Below are positions 35,121-42,092 of a stretch of DNA of 43,902 nucleotides, in pieces (position 1 is the stretch's first letter; every line of letters begins with the position of its first letter). The stretch spans positions 1 to 43,902 of the forward strand of contig JAFGKK010000067.1 of the NCBI GenBank assembly GCA_016928575.1. The letters run 5' to 3'. The position numbers were made by a program, and so were the translations under genes. The stretch comes from Anaerolineales bacterium. Lineage in GTDB: Bacteria > Chloroflexota > Anaerolineae > Anaerolineales > RBG-16-64-43. Below the pieces are notes generated by a model that worked only from the letters and a program-made list of their open reading frames with translations, ran no database searches and was not told the origin of the DNA.

Positions 35121-36065
35121 TCACCGCTTCGCCGCCGCTTCGCCGGCCGAATCCAAGCGCGCTATTTCTTCCGGCTCCAGCCGCCACCGCAACGCGCCGA
35201 TCACATCCTCCGCCTGGCGCCGATTCTTCACCCCGGGAATGGGAATCGCGCCCTTGCCGATGCCCCAGTTCAGCGCCACCTGGGTGAGGGAGGCGCCGCC
35301 GTGCGCTTGGCCGATCTCGCGCATGGCGAACAGCAGCGGCTGGACCCGGAGCAGGTACTCGCGGGGAAACCGAAAGCGACGGAACCCCGACGGAGGATCC
35401 TGGGCGGAGTACCTTCCGCTGAGAATTCCCTGCATCAGCGGGCTGTAGGCGATGACGGCGATCCCGCGCTCGCGGCAGAGGGAAATCAGGCCGCTGCGTT
35501 CCGGCGCGCGTTCCAGCAGGCTGTACGCGATCTGATTCGAAGCCAGGGGGATTCCGCGCCGGGCGAGGGCTTCGTATGCCGCCCGGGTGCGCCGGGCGTC
35601 ATAATTCGAGACCCCCGCCGCAAGGATCAGGCCGGATTGAACCGCGTCGGCGAGCGCGTCCATCCAGACCGGGATGGGAACCGGGGGAAGGGGTCCGTGT
35701 ATCTGGTACAGGTCGATGCGATCCAGTCCGAGCCGCCGCAGACTGCCGCGCAAGGCGCGGAGCAGGCTGCCCTTGCCCAGCCGGTGCGGAAAAGGGAAGA
35801 ACTTGGAGGCGACGACCGCCCGGCGGTTCCCTTGGGCGAGGAACTTCCCGAGCAAGGTTTCCGATTTTCCGAGCCCGTACACTTCGGCGGTGTCGAAGAA
35901 GCCGATTCCCGCCTGCAGGCAGGCATCGAAGGCGGCGCGGATATCTGCTTCGTGATAGCCTTGCTCATACCCCCAGAACATCTTGTCGCCCCATGCCCAG
36001 GTTCCGATCCCGAGCGGCGGAACCCTTAGGGTTGTCTGTCCAAGGGGAAGGACTGGCGGATTCAT
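35121..36065 (-). CDS. Aldo/keto reductase
   Basis: 314-residue NAD(P)H-dependent reductase of carbonyl compounds. The catalytic tetrad can be read: Asp and Tyr in FFDTAEVYGLG, Lys in VVASKFFPF, and His in LYQIHGPLP. The barrel continues with GVSNYDARR, NQIAYSLLER, and the C-terminal IPIPGVKNRRQAED cofactor motif. It is full length. I start at 36065 (MNPPVLPLG) rather than the longer frame, since the conserved N-terminus begins there. It is the upstream partner of an SDR-DUF2867 protein, suggesting a shared redox pathway of unknown substrate. Confidence 0.93.
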   Translation of the reverse strand: MNPPVLPLGQTTLRVPPLGIGTWAWGDKMFWGYEQGYHEADIRAAFDACLQAGIGFFDTAEVYGLGKSETLLGKFLAQGNRRAVVASKFFPFPHRLGKGSLLRALRGSLRRLGLDRIDLYQIHGPLPPVPIPVWMDALADAVQSGLILAAGVSNYDARRTRAAYEALARRGIPLASNQIAYSLLERAPERSGLISLCRERGIAVIAYSPLMQGILSGRYSAQDPPSGFRRFRFPREYLLRVQPLLFAMREIGQAHGGASLTQVALNWGIGKGAIPIPGVKNRRQAEDVIGALRWRLEPEEIARLDSAGEAAAKR

Positions 36066-36170
36066 GGATTTCTTATTATATAACCGTCGCGCCGGCACAC
36101 GGGGGCGGCCGGTTCCCGGGGGTGGGGATGGGCCGGGGATTAAATGGTAAACTCAGCGCGGAGGGCGGAG

Positions 36171-37208
36171 ATGTCTCTGGGAAACGTCGCCATCATCAGT
36201 TCCGGAGAAACCTCGCCAAGCGGGGGGATTGTCTACCGAAAATTATTCTCGTCCACGCCGCACGGCCTCCGAATCGCCATCCTGGAGACTCCGGCGGGTT
36301 TTGAACTCAACTCCGCCCGGGTAGCCGGGCGGGTGGGGGATTACATTACGCTGCGGGCGGGCGAGTTTTCACCGCGGGTCGACGTCATCCCGGCGCGCAG
36401 GAAAGGGACGGCGTTCAGCCCGGACGCGCCCGAAATCCTGCAGCCGCTGGCGCATGCCGATTGGATTTACCTGGGAGCTGGAAGCCCGACCTACGCCGTG
36501 CGGCAGCTGCGCGGCAGCCTGGCATGGAGGCAATTGCTCGCCTGTTGGCAGCAAGGAGCCGGTTTGGTGCTGGCCAGCGCCGCCGCGCTGGCTGTCGGCG
36601 CCTTCACCCTCCCGGTCTATGAAATCTTTAAAGTCGGGGAGGATCCCGAATGGAAGCCGGGGCTGGACCTGTTCGCCGGATTGGGGTGGAAGCTGGCGGT
36701 TGTCTCGCATTGGAACAACACCGACGGCGGGGAAGAGCTGGACACCAGCCGATGCTTTATCGGGCGCGAACGGTTCGACGTGATGCTGGGTATGCTCCCC
36801 CCGGAGGCGGCGGTTCTCGGATTGGACGAGCACACGGCGGCGATCCTGAATTGGGAGTCGGGCCGGGCCAGCGTGGAAGGAAGGGGGGCCGTCACCGTCC
36901 TGCGCGGCGGAGAGGAACGGGTTCATCCGGCGGGAGAGGAATTCCCGCTTGAGGAATTGGGTGAATACCGCATGCCGTCTAAGCCGTTCGGCGCGGGGGA
37001 AGACGTCTGGAAGGACGTTTCCGACCGCCGATCGGCAGGAGAAACGGTCCCCGTCCCGCCGGCGCAGGTCGCGGAAATGATCGCGCGCCGCGAGCGGGCG
37101 CGCCGCACGGGGGACTACGCCGCAGCCGACGCCCTGCGGACCGACATCGAACGGCTGGGGTGGACCGTGATGGACACGCCGCGGGGATCGCTGCCGCGCC
37201 CGAAGTAA
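36171..37208 (+). CDS. Cyanophycinase-like protein with CysRS-type C-terminal tail
   Basis: 345-residue protein. The first ~215 residues resemble the class-I glutamine-amidotransferase fold of peptidase S51/cyanophycinase: the start VAIISSGETSPSGG, YLGAGSPTYA, and LVLASAAALAVGAFTLP at the nucleophile elbow, where the usual Ser appears in A-S-A-A. The last ~45 residues (RRERARRTGDYAAADALR, then LGWTVMDTPRGSLPR) match the C-terminal tail of cysteinyl-tRNA synthetases. The fusion suggests a link with tRNA or nucleotide handling, but the function is unknown. GGAGGGCGGAG just upstream supports the ATG at 36171. It lies just upstream of tRNA-Gly. Confidence 0.72.
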   Translation: MSLGNVAIISSGETSPSGGIVYRKLFSSTPHGLRIAILETPAGFELNSARVAGRVGDYITLRAGEFSPRVDVIPARRKGTAFSPDAPEILQPLAHADWIYLGAGSPTYAVRQLRGSLAWRQLLACWQQGAGLVLASAAALAVGAFTLPVYEIFKVGEDPEWKPGLDLFAGLGWKLAVVSHWNNTDGGEELDTSRCFIGRERFDVMLGMLPPEAAVLGLDEHTAAILNWESGRASVEGRGAVTVLRGGEERVHPAGEEFPLEELGEYRMPSKPFGAGEDVWKDVSDRRSAGETVPVPPAQVAEMIARRERARRTGDYAAADALRTDIERLGWTVMDTPRGSLPRPK

Positions 37209-37213
37209 AAAGG

Positions 37214-37242
37214 TTGACTCGCTCCCGGCGGCTGGCTATAAT
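37214..37242 (+). promoter_or_regulatory. tRNA-Gly promoter
   Basis: TTGACT at 37214-37219 and TATAAT at 37237-37242 with a 17-nt spacer. Transcription would start near 37249, 21 nt before the mature tRNA. After integration of the element this promoter also points straight into the integrase gene, with no intrinsic terminator in between. Confidence 0.9.
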
Positions 37243-37269
37243 CAACGGGCTGAGCGCAGGACGATCGTT

Positions 37270-37341
37270 GCGGGTGTAGCCAAGTGGTAAGGCACTTGCT
37301 TCCCAAGCAAGCATTCGCGGGTCCGAATCCCGTCACCCGCT
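37270..37341 (+). tRNA. tRNA-Gly (CCC anticodon)
   Basis: Acceptor GCGGGTG pairs with CACCCGC; the anticodon stem CTTGC/GCAAG encloses loop TTCCCAA with anticodon CCC; the T arm CGGGT..ACCCG-type contains the TTCGAA-like GGTCCGAATCC. CCA is not encoded. The gene is intact, since the integrated element regenerates the 3' end. Its 3' 60 bp serve as the attachment site of the element. Confidence 0.97.
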
Positions 37342-37345
37342 CAGG
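37286..37345 (+). repeat. attL, 60-bp direct repeat overlapping tRNA-Gly 3' end
   Basis: Identical to 41857-41916 over 60 bp, from GGTAAGGCAC in the D-arm to CGCTCAGG just after the acceptor stem. Identity stops immediately on both sides. Because integration duplicates the tRNA 3' portion, the left copy keeps a functional tRNA. Confidence 0.97.
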
Positions 37346-37398
37346 AAGAGAAAACGCGGTGCCCTTTTCGTGTGTGAAGTCTCCTCATCGGAGGAGTC

Positions 37399-38310
37399 AT
37401 GCGAGAAGGGCACTTGCTTTCCCCGATTCGAACGTCGGTTAATCTCACCCTCAGCACTTCCCCGATACGGCAAGCCTTCGAGGATTTTCTTCTCTCGCGC
37501 GAGGCGATGCGATGCACTCCCGCAACCTTGGAACACTACCGCTATTCGGCCGGAGCGTTTATCACTTGGCTGGAGAGGCAGAACGTCAAGCACCCCGAAG
37601 AAGTTAAATCTTCTCACGTCCGGGAATGGTTGGCGGGAATGCCCAAGGCGAAGGATACAACCCTCCATGCGAAGGCGCGGGGCGTGAGAACGCTTCTCCG
37701 TTTTTGGCTGGCGGAAAAATACCTTACCGATGCCGTGACGTTTCAAATGCCAAGACTCGAAAAGAAACGGCTTCCCTCTCTCACGCCGGAGCAATTTCGT
37801 AAAGCATTAAAAGCCGTACCCACGGCGCGGGATAGGGCAATCCTTTTACTTCTCGTGGATAGCGGCATTCGACGGGCCGAAGCCCTGGCGCTGAATTGGG
37901 GAGACGTGAATTTCCAAACGGGGGCGGTGCTGATACGCAAGGGCAAGGGGAACAAGGCACGGATAACCGCAATCGGGGCGCGCACCCGGAGGGCGTTGAT
38001 AGCACTGCGGCGCGGTCGTAAGATTGCGGATACCGACCCTATATTTACGACCGATGAGGGAATGCGAATAACGGCCTTCGGCCTTCGGAGCGTGTTTGTA
38101 AGGTTGGGCAAGCGGGCAGGCTTTCCCATCAGCCCGCACATGCTCAGGCGGACCTGCGCAGTGCAATCCCTGACGGCTGGTATGGACGTTATCACCCTGC
38201 AGAAAATTCTCGGGCACGCAGATGTGAGCACGACGGCGATTTACTGTAATCTCTTGACCGATGACGTGCTATCGGAACACCGGGCGCACGGTGCGGATAG
38301 TTGGTTATAG
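37399..38310 (+). CDS. int: Tyrosine recombinase (integrase)
   Basis: 303-residue site-specific recombinase expected to integrate and excise the element at tRNA-Gly. The N-terminal core-binding domain (IRQAFEDFLLS, RYSAGAFITWLERQ) precedes the catalytic domain. The catalytic residues are all present: Arg158 in DSGIRRAEAL, Lys in RKGKGNKARI, His247 and Arg250 in HMLRRTCA, His273 in ILGHADVS, and nucleophile Tyr282 in AIYCNLL. It is read outward from the tRNA. GGAGGAG lies two bases before the ATG, an unusually tight spacing, and the region folds into a hairpin. No excisionase was recognised. Confidence 0.95.
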   Translation: MREGHLLSPIRTSVNLTLSTSPIRQAFEDFLLSREAMRCTPATLEHYRYSAGAFITWLERQNVKHPEEVKSSHVREWLAGMPKAKDTTLHAKARGVRTLLRFWLAEKYLTDAVTFQMPRLEKKRLPSLTPEQFRKALKAVPTARDRAILLLLVDSGIRRAEALALNWGDVNFQTGAVLIRKGKGNKARITAIGARTRRALIALRRGRKIADTDPIFTTDEGMRITAFGLRSVFVRLGKRAGFPISPHMLRRTCAVQSLTAGMDVITLQKILGHADVSTTAIYCNLLTDDVLSEHRAHGADSWL

Positions 38311-38412
38311 GAGGAATCGAAAACACCCAATAGGTTTATACTCATCCTTGGAAACTATGGCCGAACAAAGGAGCATATAAACAGGGGAATTAAACTAATT
38401 GAAGGAGGAAAT

Positions 38413-38994
38413 ATGAAACGCTATGTAGCAATAGGAATAGCCGTAGTGGCTGTGGTTATAATCGGAATATTGTCGGGTTTCTTGATTAGTACAAATTCGG
38501 AATTGGGGCAAACGCGTAATGCACTCTCTTTTCAAAAGCAAACAGACACCGCTGCGTCCTCCGCTGCAGATGCTACACAAGAGCGTCAATTTGGTTTATC
38601 TACAGAGGCGGTTTCGACGCTAACGGCCGAGAACCAACAATTGGATTCGTCTCGCAGTACACTTGAGGCGCTTAACATAGAATTGAATGAGGAGAATGCG
38701 AATTTAAAAATTCTCCAGAATGCCGCCTACTGCAATTTGCCATTCCCGAAAGTAGATTTCACTAGTAACGAAACGGTCTCAAAAGCATTGGTTGAATGGG
38801 TTAGTCATGACGATGGGCCCAATCTTATCGCCGATTGGCAACTCATTTGGAGAAATTCGGACGCGGCAATTCATAGAATTTATGGGGATTATTTGTGGGT
38901 TTACATAGTGACTTTCAATGATGGAATTGCCAGCCGCGATTCGATTCTTGATTTACAGCAGCAGTGCTTTCTGTATCTTGAGAGTTGGAAGTAA
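38413..38994 (+). CDS. Hypothetical membrane-anchored protein
   Basis: 193-residue protein of unknown family. An N-terminal hydrophobic helix (IGIAVVAVVIIGILSGFLI, about residues 6-25) is followed by a Gln/Ala/Glu-rich coiled-coil region (~30-100) and a C-terminal globular part with several Trp and two Cys. AAGGAGG precedes the ATG. It is AT-rich compared with the chromosome, typical of recently acquired DNA. Position as the second gene of the element suggests an accessory role, such as immunity or membrane interaction, but this is speculation. Confidence 0.8.
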   Translation: MKRYVAIGIAVVAVVIIGILSGFLISTNSELGQTRNALSFQKQTDTAASSAADATQERQFGLSTEAVSTLTAENQQLDSSRSTLEALNIELNEENANLKILQNAAYCNLPFPKVDFTSNETVSKALVEWVSHDDGPNLIADWQLIWRNSDAAIHRIYGDYLWVYIVTFNDGIASRDSILDLQQQCFLYLESWK

Positions 38995-39040
38995 CTATGC
39001 CATTGATATTACTTTTTCTCAATTAATTACATAGAAAAAG

Positions 39041-39159
39041 AACTGCCCCGCGAGACGCGAATCTCCGGGGCGGCGGCCAAAGCGATGAGAGCGCTCCGAC
39101 GAAAGCAAGCATAGCATAAAAGAGAGCCGTTCGCATATCGCGGGCGGTTCTTTTCTTTT
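39041..39159 (+). ncRNA. Candidate structured RNA, copy 1
   Basis: About 119 nt with three parts: hairpin I, GCCCCG (39045-39050) with CGGGGC (39066-39071) around a 15-nt loop; hairpin II, AGCG/CGCT at 39081-39095; a purine-rich GAAAGCAAGCATAGCA strand; and an 11-bp terminal hairpin (39124-39150) followed by TTTTCTTTT, an intrinsic terminator. A TTGATA / TTACAT pair (39003-39008, 39027-39032) would start transcription at the first hairpin. The same order recurs at 41669-41782. The U tract abuts the GGAGG of the next gene, so it could be a leader or attenuator as well as an independent RNA. Confidence 0.55.
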
Positions 39160-39171
39160 GGAGGGTGAAAG

Positions 39172-39774
39172 ATGTATAAAAAAAATGACCCAATTATTCG
39201 GAAGTGTACACCCCGTGAATTTTGGATGTGGTTTCAGCTTGAGATAATTCAATCCCGAAAAAGATTCTCCTCCCCGGATGAGGGTATCTTCCTCCTAGAC
39301 ATTCCTTTACCATCCGGCGGGCTGGATGACGCAAGGGTGGAGATTACGACTAAGGGTAATTACTCTATGCCTCCAGGACTTACCCCGCCTCCGTCTTATA
39401 CAGGACCAGCGGCACAGGTAGAATATTTTCATAATGAGATATTACCGAAGATAGAAAAGGTAGTTATTAATTTTTCGTTCGTAAAAGTGGATGCTGAGCA
39501 ATTCGAGATTACTTCTCAAGTTAGCGGGCCGGAAACGATAGTCGATTATTACGAGAATGATTTATTGCGGAAGATAAAAGATAAGTGGCCGGAGCAGCCT
39601 GAGCATGCTCAATTGAAAATAAAAGGACAGTCAAGCCGGTTAAAACAAAAAATAGAAGAGCGAAAAAAACGCGTCCATCACTGGCGTGCTCAGGGGATGA
39701 CTATTAGCGAGATAGCGGAAAGGGAAGACATGAGCGAAGTACAGATAAAGCGTGATTTAGGACTGCGAAAATGA
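39172..39774 (+). CDS. HTH-domain protein of the element
   Basis: 200 residues. The N-terminal ~140 residues are of unknown family, starting KNDPIIRKCTPREFWMWF and containing a 'YFHNEILPKIEKVVI' and 'YYENDLLRKIKDKW' pair that look like an internal repeat. The C-terminus is a helix-turn-helix of the Hin/sigma-factor type (RVHHWRAQGMTISEIAERED, then MSEVQIKRDLGL). It probably binds DNA, perhaps as a regulator or accessory replication factor of the element. GGAGGG immediately follows the U tract of the candidate RNA. Frame chosen by the ribosome site. Confidence 0.78.
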   Translation: MYKKNDPIIRKCTPREFWMWFQLEIIQSRKRFSSPDEGIFLLDIPLPSGGLDDARVEITTKGNYSMPPGLTPPPSYTGPAAQVEYFHNEILPKIEKVVINFSFVKVDAEQFEITSQVSGPETIVDYYENDLLRKIKDKWPEQPEHAQLKIKGQSSRLKQKIEERKKRVHHWRAQGMTISEIAEREDMSEVQIKRDLGLRK

Positions 39775-39806
39775 CCCCTTAAATGACCTTTTATTTGACC
39801 CCCTCG

Positions 39807-39847
39807 CCGGGTTACTGTGATTATGCAGTAACCCGGTTTCTTTTTCT
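39807..39847 (+). terminator. Intrinsic terminator before the small RHH-like gene
   Basis: CCGGGTTACTG (39807-39817) pairs perfectly with CAGTAACCCGG (39826-39836), followed by TTTCTTTTTCT. GGAGG of the next gene begins directly after the U tract, so it could act as an attenuator for that gene as well as a terminator for the HTH gene. Confidence 0.88.
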
Positions 39848-39858
39848 GGAGGTCAACC

Positions 39859-40053
39859 ATGCCCAAGGTAGAAATTATCTTAAGTGAATTGGAACATTCC
39901 GCCCTTGAGCGTTTGTCTCGAAGTGAAGGCAGGACGACAAAGAAGCAAGCGGCGGCGGTTATTCGAGAACGATTGAAACGGCGCGGTCTTCTCCCCAAGT
40001 CAAATCCAACCCCCCAACCATCCATGACGCAACCGATGAGCAACCAAGCTTAA
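39859..40053 (+). CDS. Small ribbon-helix-helix-like DNA-binding protein
   Basis: 64-residue protein. A short strand (KVEIILSELEH) is followed by two helices (SALERLSRSEG and KKQAAAVIRERLKRRG), the pattern of CopG/Arc-type ribbon-helix-helix regulators. A Pro/Gln-rich tail follows. GGAGG lies six bases before the ATG, directly after a terminator-like hairpin. It may control copy number or expression of the element. The family match is by pattern only. Confidence 0.65.
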   Translation: MPKVEIILSELEHSALERLSRSEGRTTKKQAAAVIRERLKRRGLLPKSNPTPQPSMTQPMSNQA

Positions 40054-40102
40054 AAAACCACCGTCCGGTGACAGGCCGGGCGGCATAGGAAGGACACTTA
40101 CG

Positions 40103-40480
40103 ATGCTTACTCAGTATAGCACTACTACCAAGGAGCGAAAGCCAATCCCCATCCATGGAAAACCCCTCTTCGTGGGAAGCCGCTGTATCGGAGAGATTGT
40201 CGGAAAAACTCTCCGAAAGCAAATTCAACCCTCAGGATTCCTACGGATACCACCGGCCATAGCGTGGGCGGTGGAGGCAATACGCGCAGCGCAGGCGGCC
40301 GGGGTGGAAAGGCTGGAAGTGATTTGCGGGGGGGATATCTATCGCCTAACGATGGAAGAATTTCTTCGTCATGCGTTCCCCGTCCATCGGGGCGGCTGGG
40401 AACCACAGCTTGCTGCAGCCTTACACGTTTGGCACATCCAACGGCAGGGCGAACCGGCGCAATTGGCGCTGCCGATATAA
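40103..40480 (+). CDS. Hypothetical protein of the element
   Basis: 125 residues, no family recognised. It has a basic N-terminus, a central helix (AVEAIRAAQAAGVERLEVICGGD) and an amphipathic C-terminus. AGGAAGGA precedes the ATG. It is followed four bases later by the winged-helix gene, so the two are probably translated together. Confidence 0.7.
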   Translation: MLTQYSTTTKERKPIPIHGKPLFVGSRCIGEIVGKTLRKQIQPSGFLRIPPAIAWAVEAIRAAQAAGVERLEVICGGDIYRLTMEEFLRHAFPVHRGGWEPQLAAALHVWHIQRQGEPAQLALPI

Positions 40481-40484
40481 GCCG

Positions 40485-41246
40485 ATGCGGAAAGATGATT
40501 ATCTCCCCCACGAAATCGCAAAGGCCGTAACCCAGGACGGGCGTGAAGTCTGGCAACCCCGGTTTATCAAGTTGGATACGGCTTTCCGGCGCGAGACGCT
40601 GGCGAAGCTGAAGGGCTGTAAGCTCTCGGTTTACTTTGACCTGGCGGAGCACATGAACCGCGAGGGCGAATGCTGGCCTTCGATGGAAACCTTGGCTAAG
40701 GAAACCGATTATTCACGGAGGCAGGTAATCCGCGCGATAAAGGAATTGAAAGCGATGGGAATAATCTCCGTGGAACGCGGTGGAGCGGCGCACGGGCGGA
40801 AGCCGGTAAACCGGTACCGCGTCAATTCCTACGTCCGGTATTGTGATGAGGGCTGGCGCGAGGAAGACGCCCCGGAGTTATCCATAGGTGCGGAGCATGT
40901 CGGAAATGTCACTATGGATGGTGACATTTCGAGCATAAAAAGCATGTCGGAAATGTCACTAGAAGAAGACTTTGTATTTAAGAAGACTTTATCTGAAGAA
41001 GACAGCCCGCCGAAAATCACGGAAGGGGCTGCGCTGCGCGGCGCAAAAAAGCAACCCCGCGCCGCCCGCGCCACCTCTCCCCGGTCGGATGACGAAGTAT
41101 CGCTTGCTATCAATGAAACGGAAGAAGAAATCGTCAAACGGCGCCCGCTTACGCCTTCCGAATTGGGGCGTTATAAAGCACGGGGTGTTTGGGGACCGCT
41201 GGCGCGGTTAGAAGCGGAACATGGTTCCCAGAATATCGGAGGTTGA
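40485..41246 (+). CDS. Winged-helix (HTH_36-type) replication-like protein
   Basis: 253-residue protein. The segment from about residue 50 to 110 (VYFDLAEHMNREGECWPSM, ETLAKETDYSRRQVIRAIKEL, KAMGIISVERG) is the winged-helix type found in phage and plasmid replication initiators (HTH_36). The rest is low-complexity, acidic and Ser-rich, with a repeated MSEMSLEED-like stretch, then a basic tail. No helicase or primase motif. The start at 40485 has a poor ribosome site and depends on coupling to the preceding gene. It may bind the element's origin. Confidence 0.78.
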   Translation: MRKDDYLPHEIAKAVTQDGREVWQPRFIKLDTAFRRETLAKLKGCKLSVYFDLAEHMNREGECWPSMETLAKETDYSRRQVIRAIKELKAMGIISVERGGAAHGRKPVNRYRVNSYVRYCDEGWREEDAPELSIGAEHVGNVTMDGDISSIKSMSEMSLEEDFVFKKTLSEEDSPPKITEGAALRGAKKQPRAARATSPRSDDEVSLAINETEEEIVKRRPLTPSELGRYKARGVWGPLARLEAEHGSQNIGG

Positions 41247-41601
41247 AAATGAGCTGGCGTTTCAAATCAAGGCGGCTGGTTTACCCGTTCCGGCGCGGCA
41301 GGTGCAGATTATCCCGGCGCGGCGTTTCCGGTGGGACTTCGCTTGGCCTTCCGCTCACCTGGCGGCGGAGGTGCAAGGCGGCCTCTACTCCGGCGGGGCC
41401 CACGTCCGGGCGTGGGGAGTGACCCGGGACGCGGAGAAGAACAACCTGGCGGTCCTGGCCGGCTGGCGTGTGCTGTACTTCACCAGCGAGGTTGTCAGGT
41501 CCGGACGGGCGCTCTCCATCCTCGAAGACGCGTTGAAAACCCCTCCAGGAAGCAACAGGAAGCCCCAGGACAGGCGGGAAGGCGGGGTGGATACTTCGTG
41601 A
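41221..41601 (+). CDS. Phage-type PD-(D/E)XK nuclease-like protein
   Basis: 126-residue protein resembling small phage-encoded endonuclease-like proteins. FRWDFAWPSAHLAAEVQGG provides the D-x(n)-E-x-Q catalytic core of a PD-(D/E)XK/VSR-like fold, and SGGAHVRAWGVTRDAEKNN followed by LAGWRVLYFTSEVV matches the following conserved helix and strand. It overlaps the winged-helix gene by 26 bp. A DNA-end or Holliday-junction processing role is plausible. The last ~20 residues are Arg/Lys-rich. Confidence 0.8.
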   Translation: MVPRISEVENELAFQIKAAGLPVPARQVQIIPARRFRWDFAWPSAHLAAEVQGGLYSGGAHVRAWGVTRDAEKNNLAVLAGWRVLYFTSEVVRSGRALSILEDALKTPPGSNRKPQDRREGGVDTS

Positions 41602-41668
41602 ACGGCATCACAAGTCAAGCTTGATGAACAATGGGTTAACAATGCGGAAATAGTGATAAGATAAATAC

Positions 41669-41782
41669 GACCCGAACGAGCAAACGTCCGGGCCGTAAGA
41701 GCAAGCCGGGCAAGCGGCCTGCAAGGAAAAGTATAGCACCCGAAGCCGCTTCCGGTCGATACGTCGGAGGCGGTTTTTTCTT
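41669..41782 (+). ncRNA. Candidate structured RNA, copy 2
   Basis: Same order as the RNA at 39041-39159: hairpin I CCCG (41671-41674) with CGGG (41689-41692) around a 14-nt loop sharing CGAG..C..AA..TC with copy 1; hairpin II GCCG/CGGC (41705-41718); single-stranded GGAAAAGTATAGCAC; and an 11-bp terminal hairpin (41743-41776) with a T6 run, sharing AGCCG at its 5' side. An extended -10 TGATAAGAT (41654-41662) predicts a start at 41669. No gene follows, so this copy acts in trans or as a terminator before the attachment site. Confidence 0.55.
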
Positions 41783-41856
41783 AAGGCACTTGCCCCGGCG
41801 TTTTCGAGGAACGCTTCACAATCGAAAAGGGCTGAATTGCAGGAGCGGCGCCTGCA

Positions 41857-41916
41857 GGTAAGGCACTTGCTTCCCAAGCAAGCATTCGCGGGTCCGAATC
41901 CCGTCACCCGCTCAGG
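41857..41916 (+). repeat. attR, 60-bp direct repeat
   Basis: Exact copy of 37286-37345. It lacks the tRNA 5' half (acceptor strand and D arm), so it is not a functional tRNA. Confidence 0.97.
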
Positions 41917-41923
41917 GTCACAC

Positions 41924-41956
41924 AGACTGGATAAAAGCATCCAGTCTTTTCTTTTC
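41924..41956 (+). terminator. Displaced native tRNA-Gly terminator
   Basis: AGACTGGAT pairs perfectly with ATCCAGTCT around AAAAGC, followed by TTTCTTTT. It lies eight bases past attR, the place where the tRNA terminator would have been before integration. The element has moved it 4.6 kb away from the tRNA. Confidence 0.88.
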
Positions 41957-42092
41957 ATGGGTAGTAAACGGAAATACCCGTCCCGCAATCCGCAATTTCC
42001 TTGGAAGGATATAAACCAAAAAGGGGTCTGCTCAACCTATTCAACATTGAGAAGAAATCCTGCACTTTTCCATCCTCGCCCCTATCCCCTGG

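Larger units (their letters stand above)
37286..41916 (+). mobile_element. Integrative element in tRNA-Gly (4.6 kb)
   Basis: Bounded by perfect 60-bp direct repeats: 37286-37345 (attL, within the intact tRNA gene) and 41857-41916 (attR). It encodes a tyrosine recombinase next to attL, six further small genes all on the + strand, and two related structured RNAs. The stretch from about 38,350 to 39,800 is much AT-richer than the flanks. No capsid, conjugation or relaxase gene is seen, so it is probably a satellite or mobilisable element that depends on a helper. The gene set suggests phage-satellite-like replication genes. Confidence 0.93.

Noticed and set aside
40371-40484. Earlier start of the winged-helix gene
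   Set aside because: It would overlap the preceding gene by over 100 bp in another frame, and the added residues are Arg/Asn-rich without similarity; the ATG at 40485 is preferred.
39041-41782. tracrRNA, retron msr or TnpB-guide identity for the two structured RNAs
   Set aside because: No cas, reverse transcriptase or TnpB/IscB gene is in the element, and no repeat-spacer array is present.
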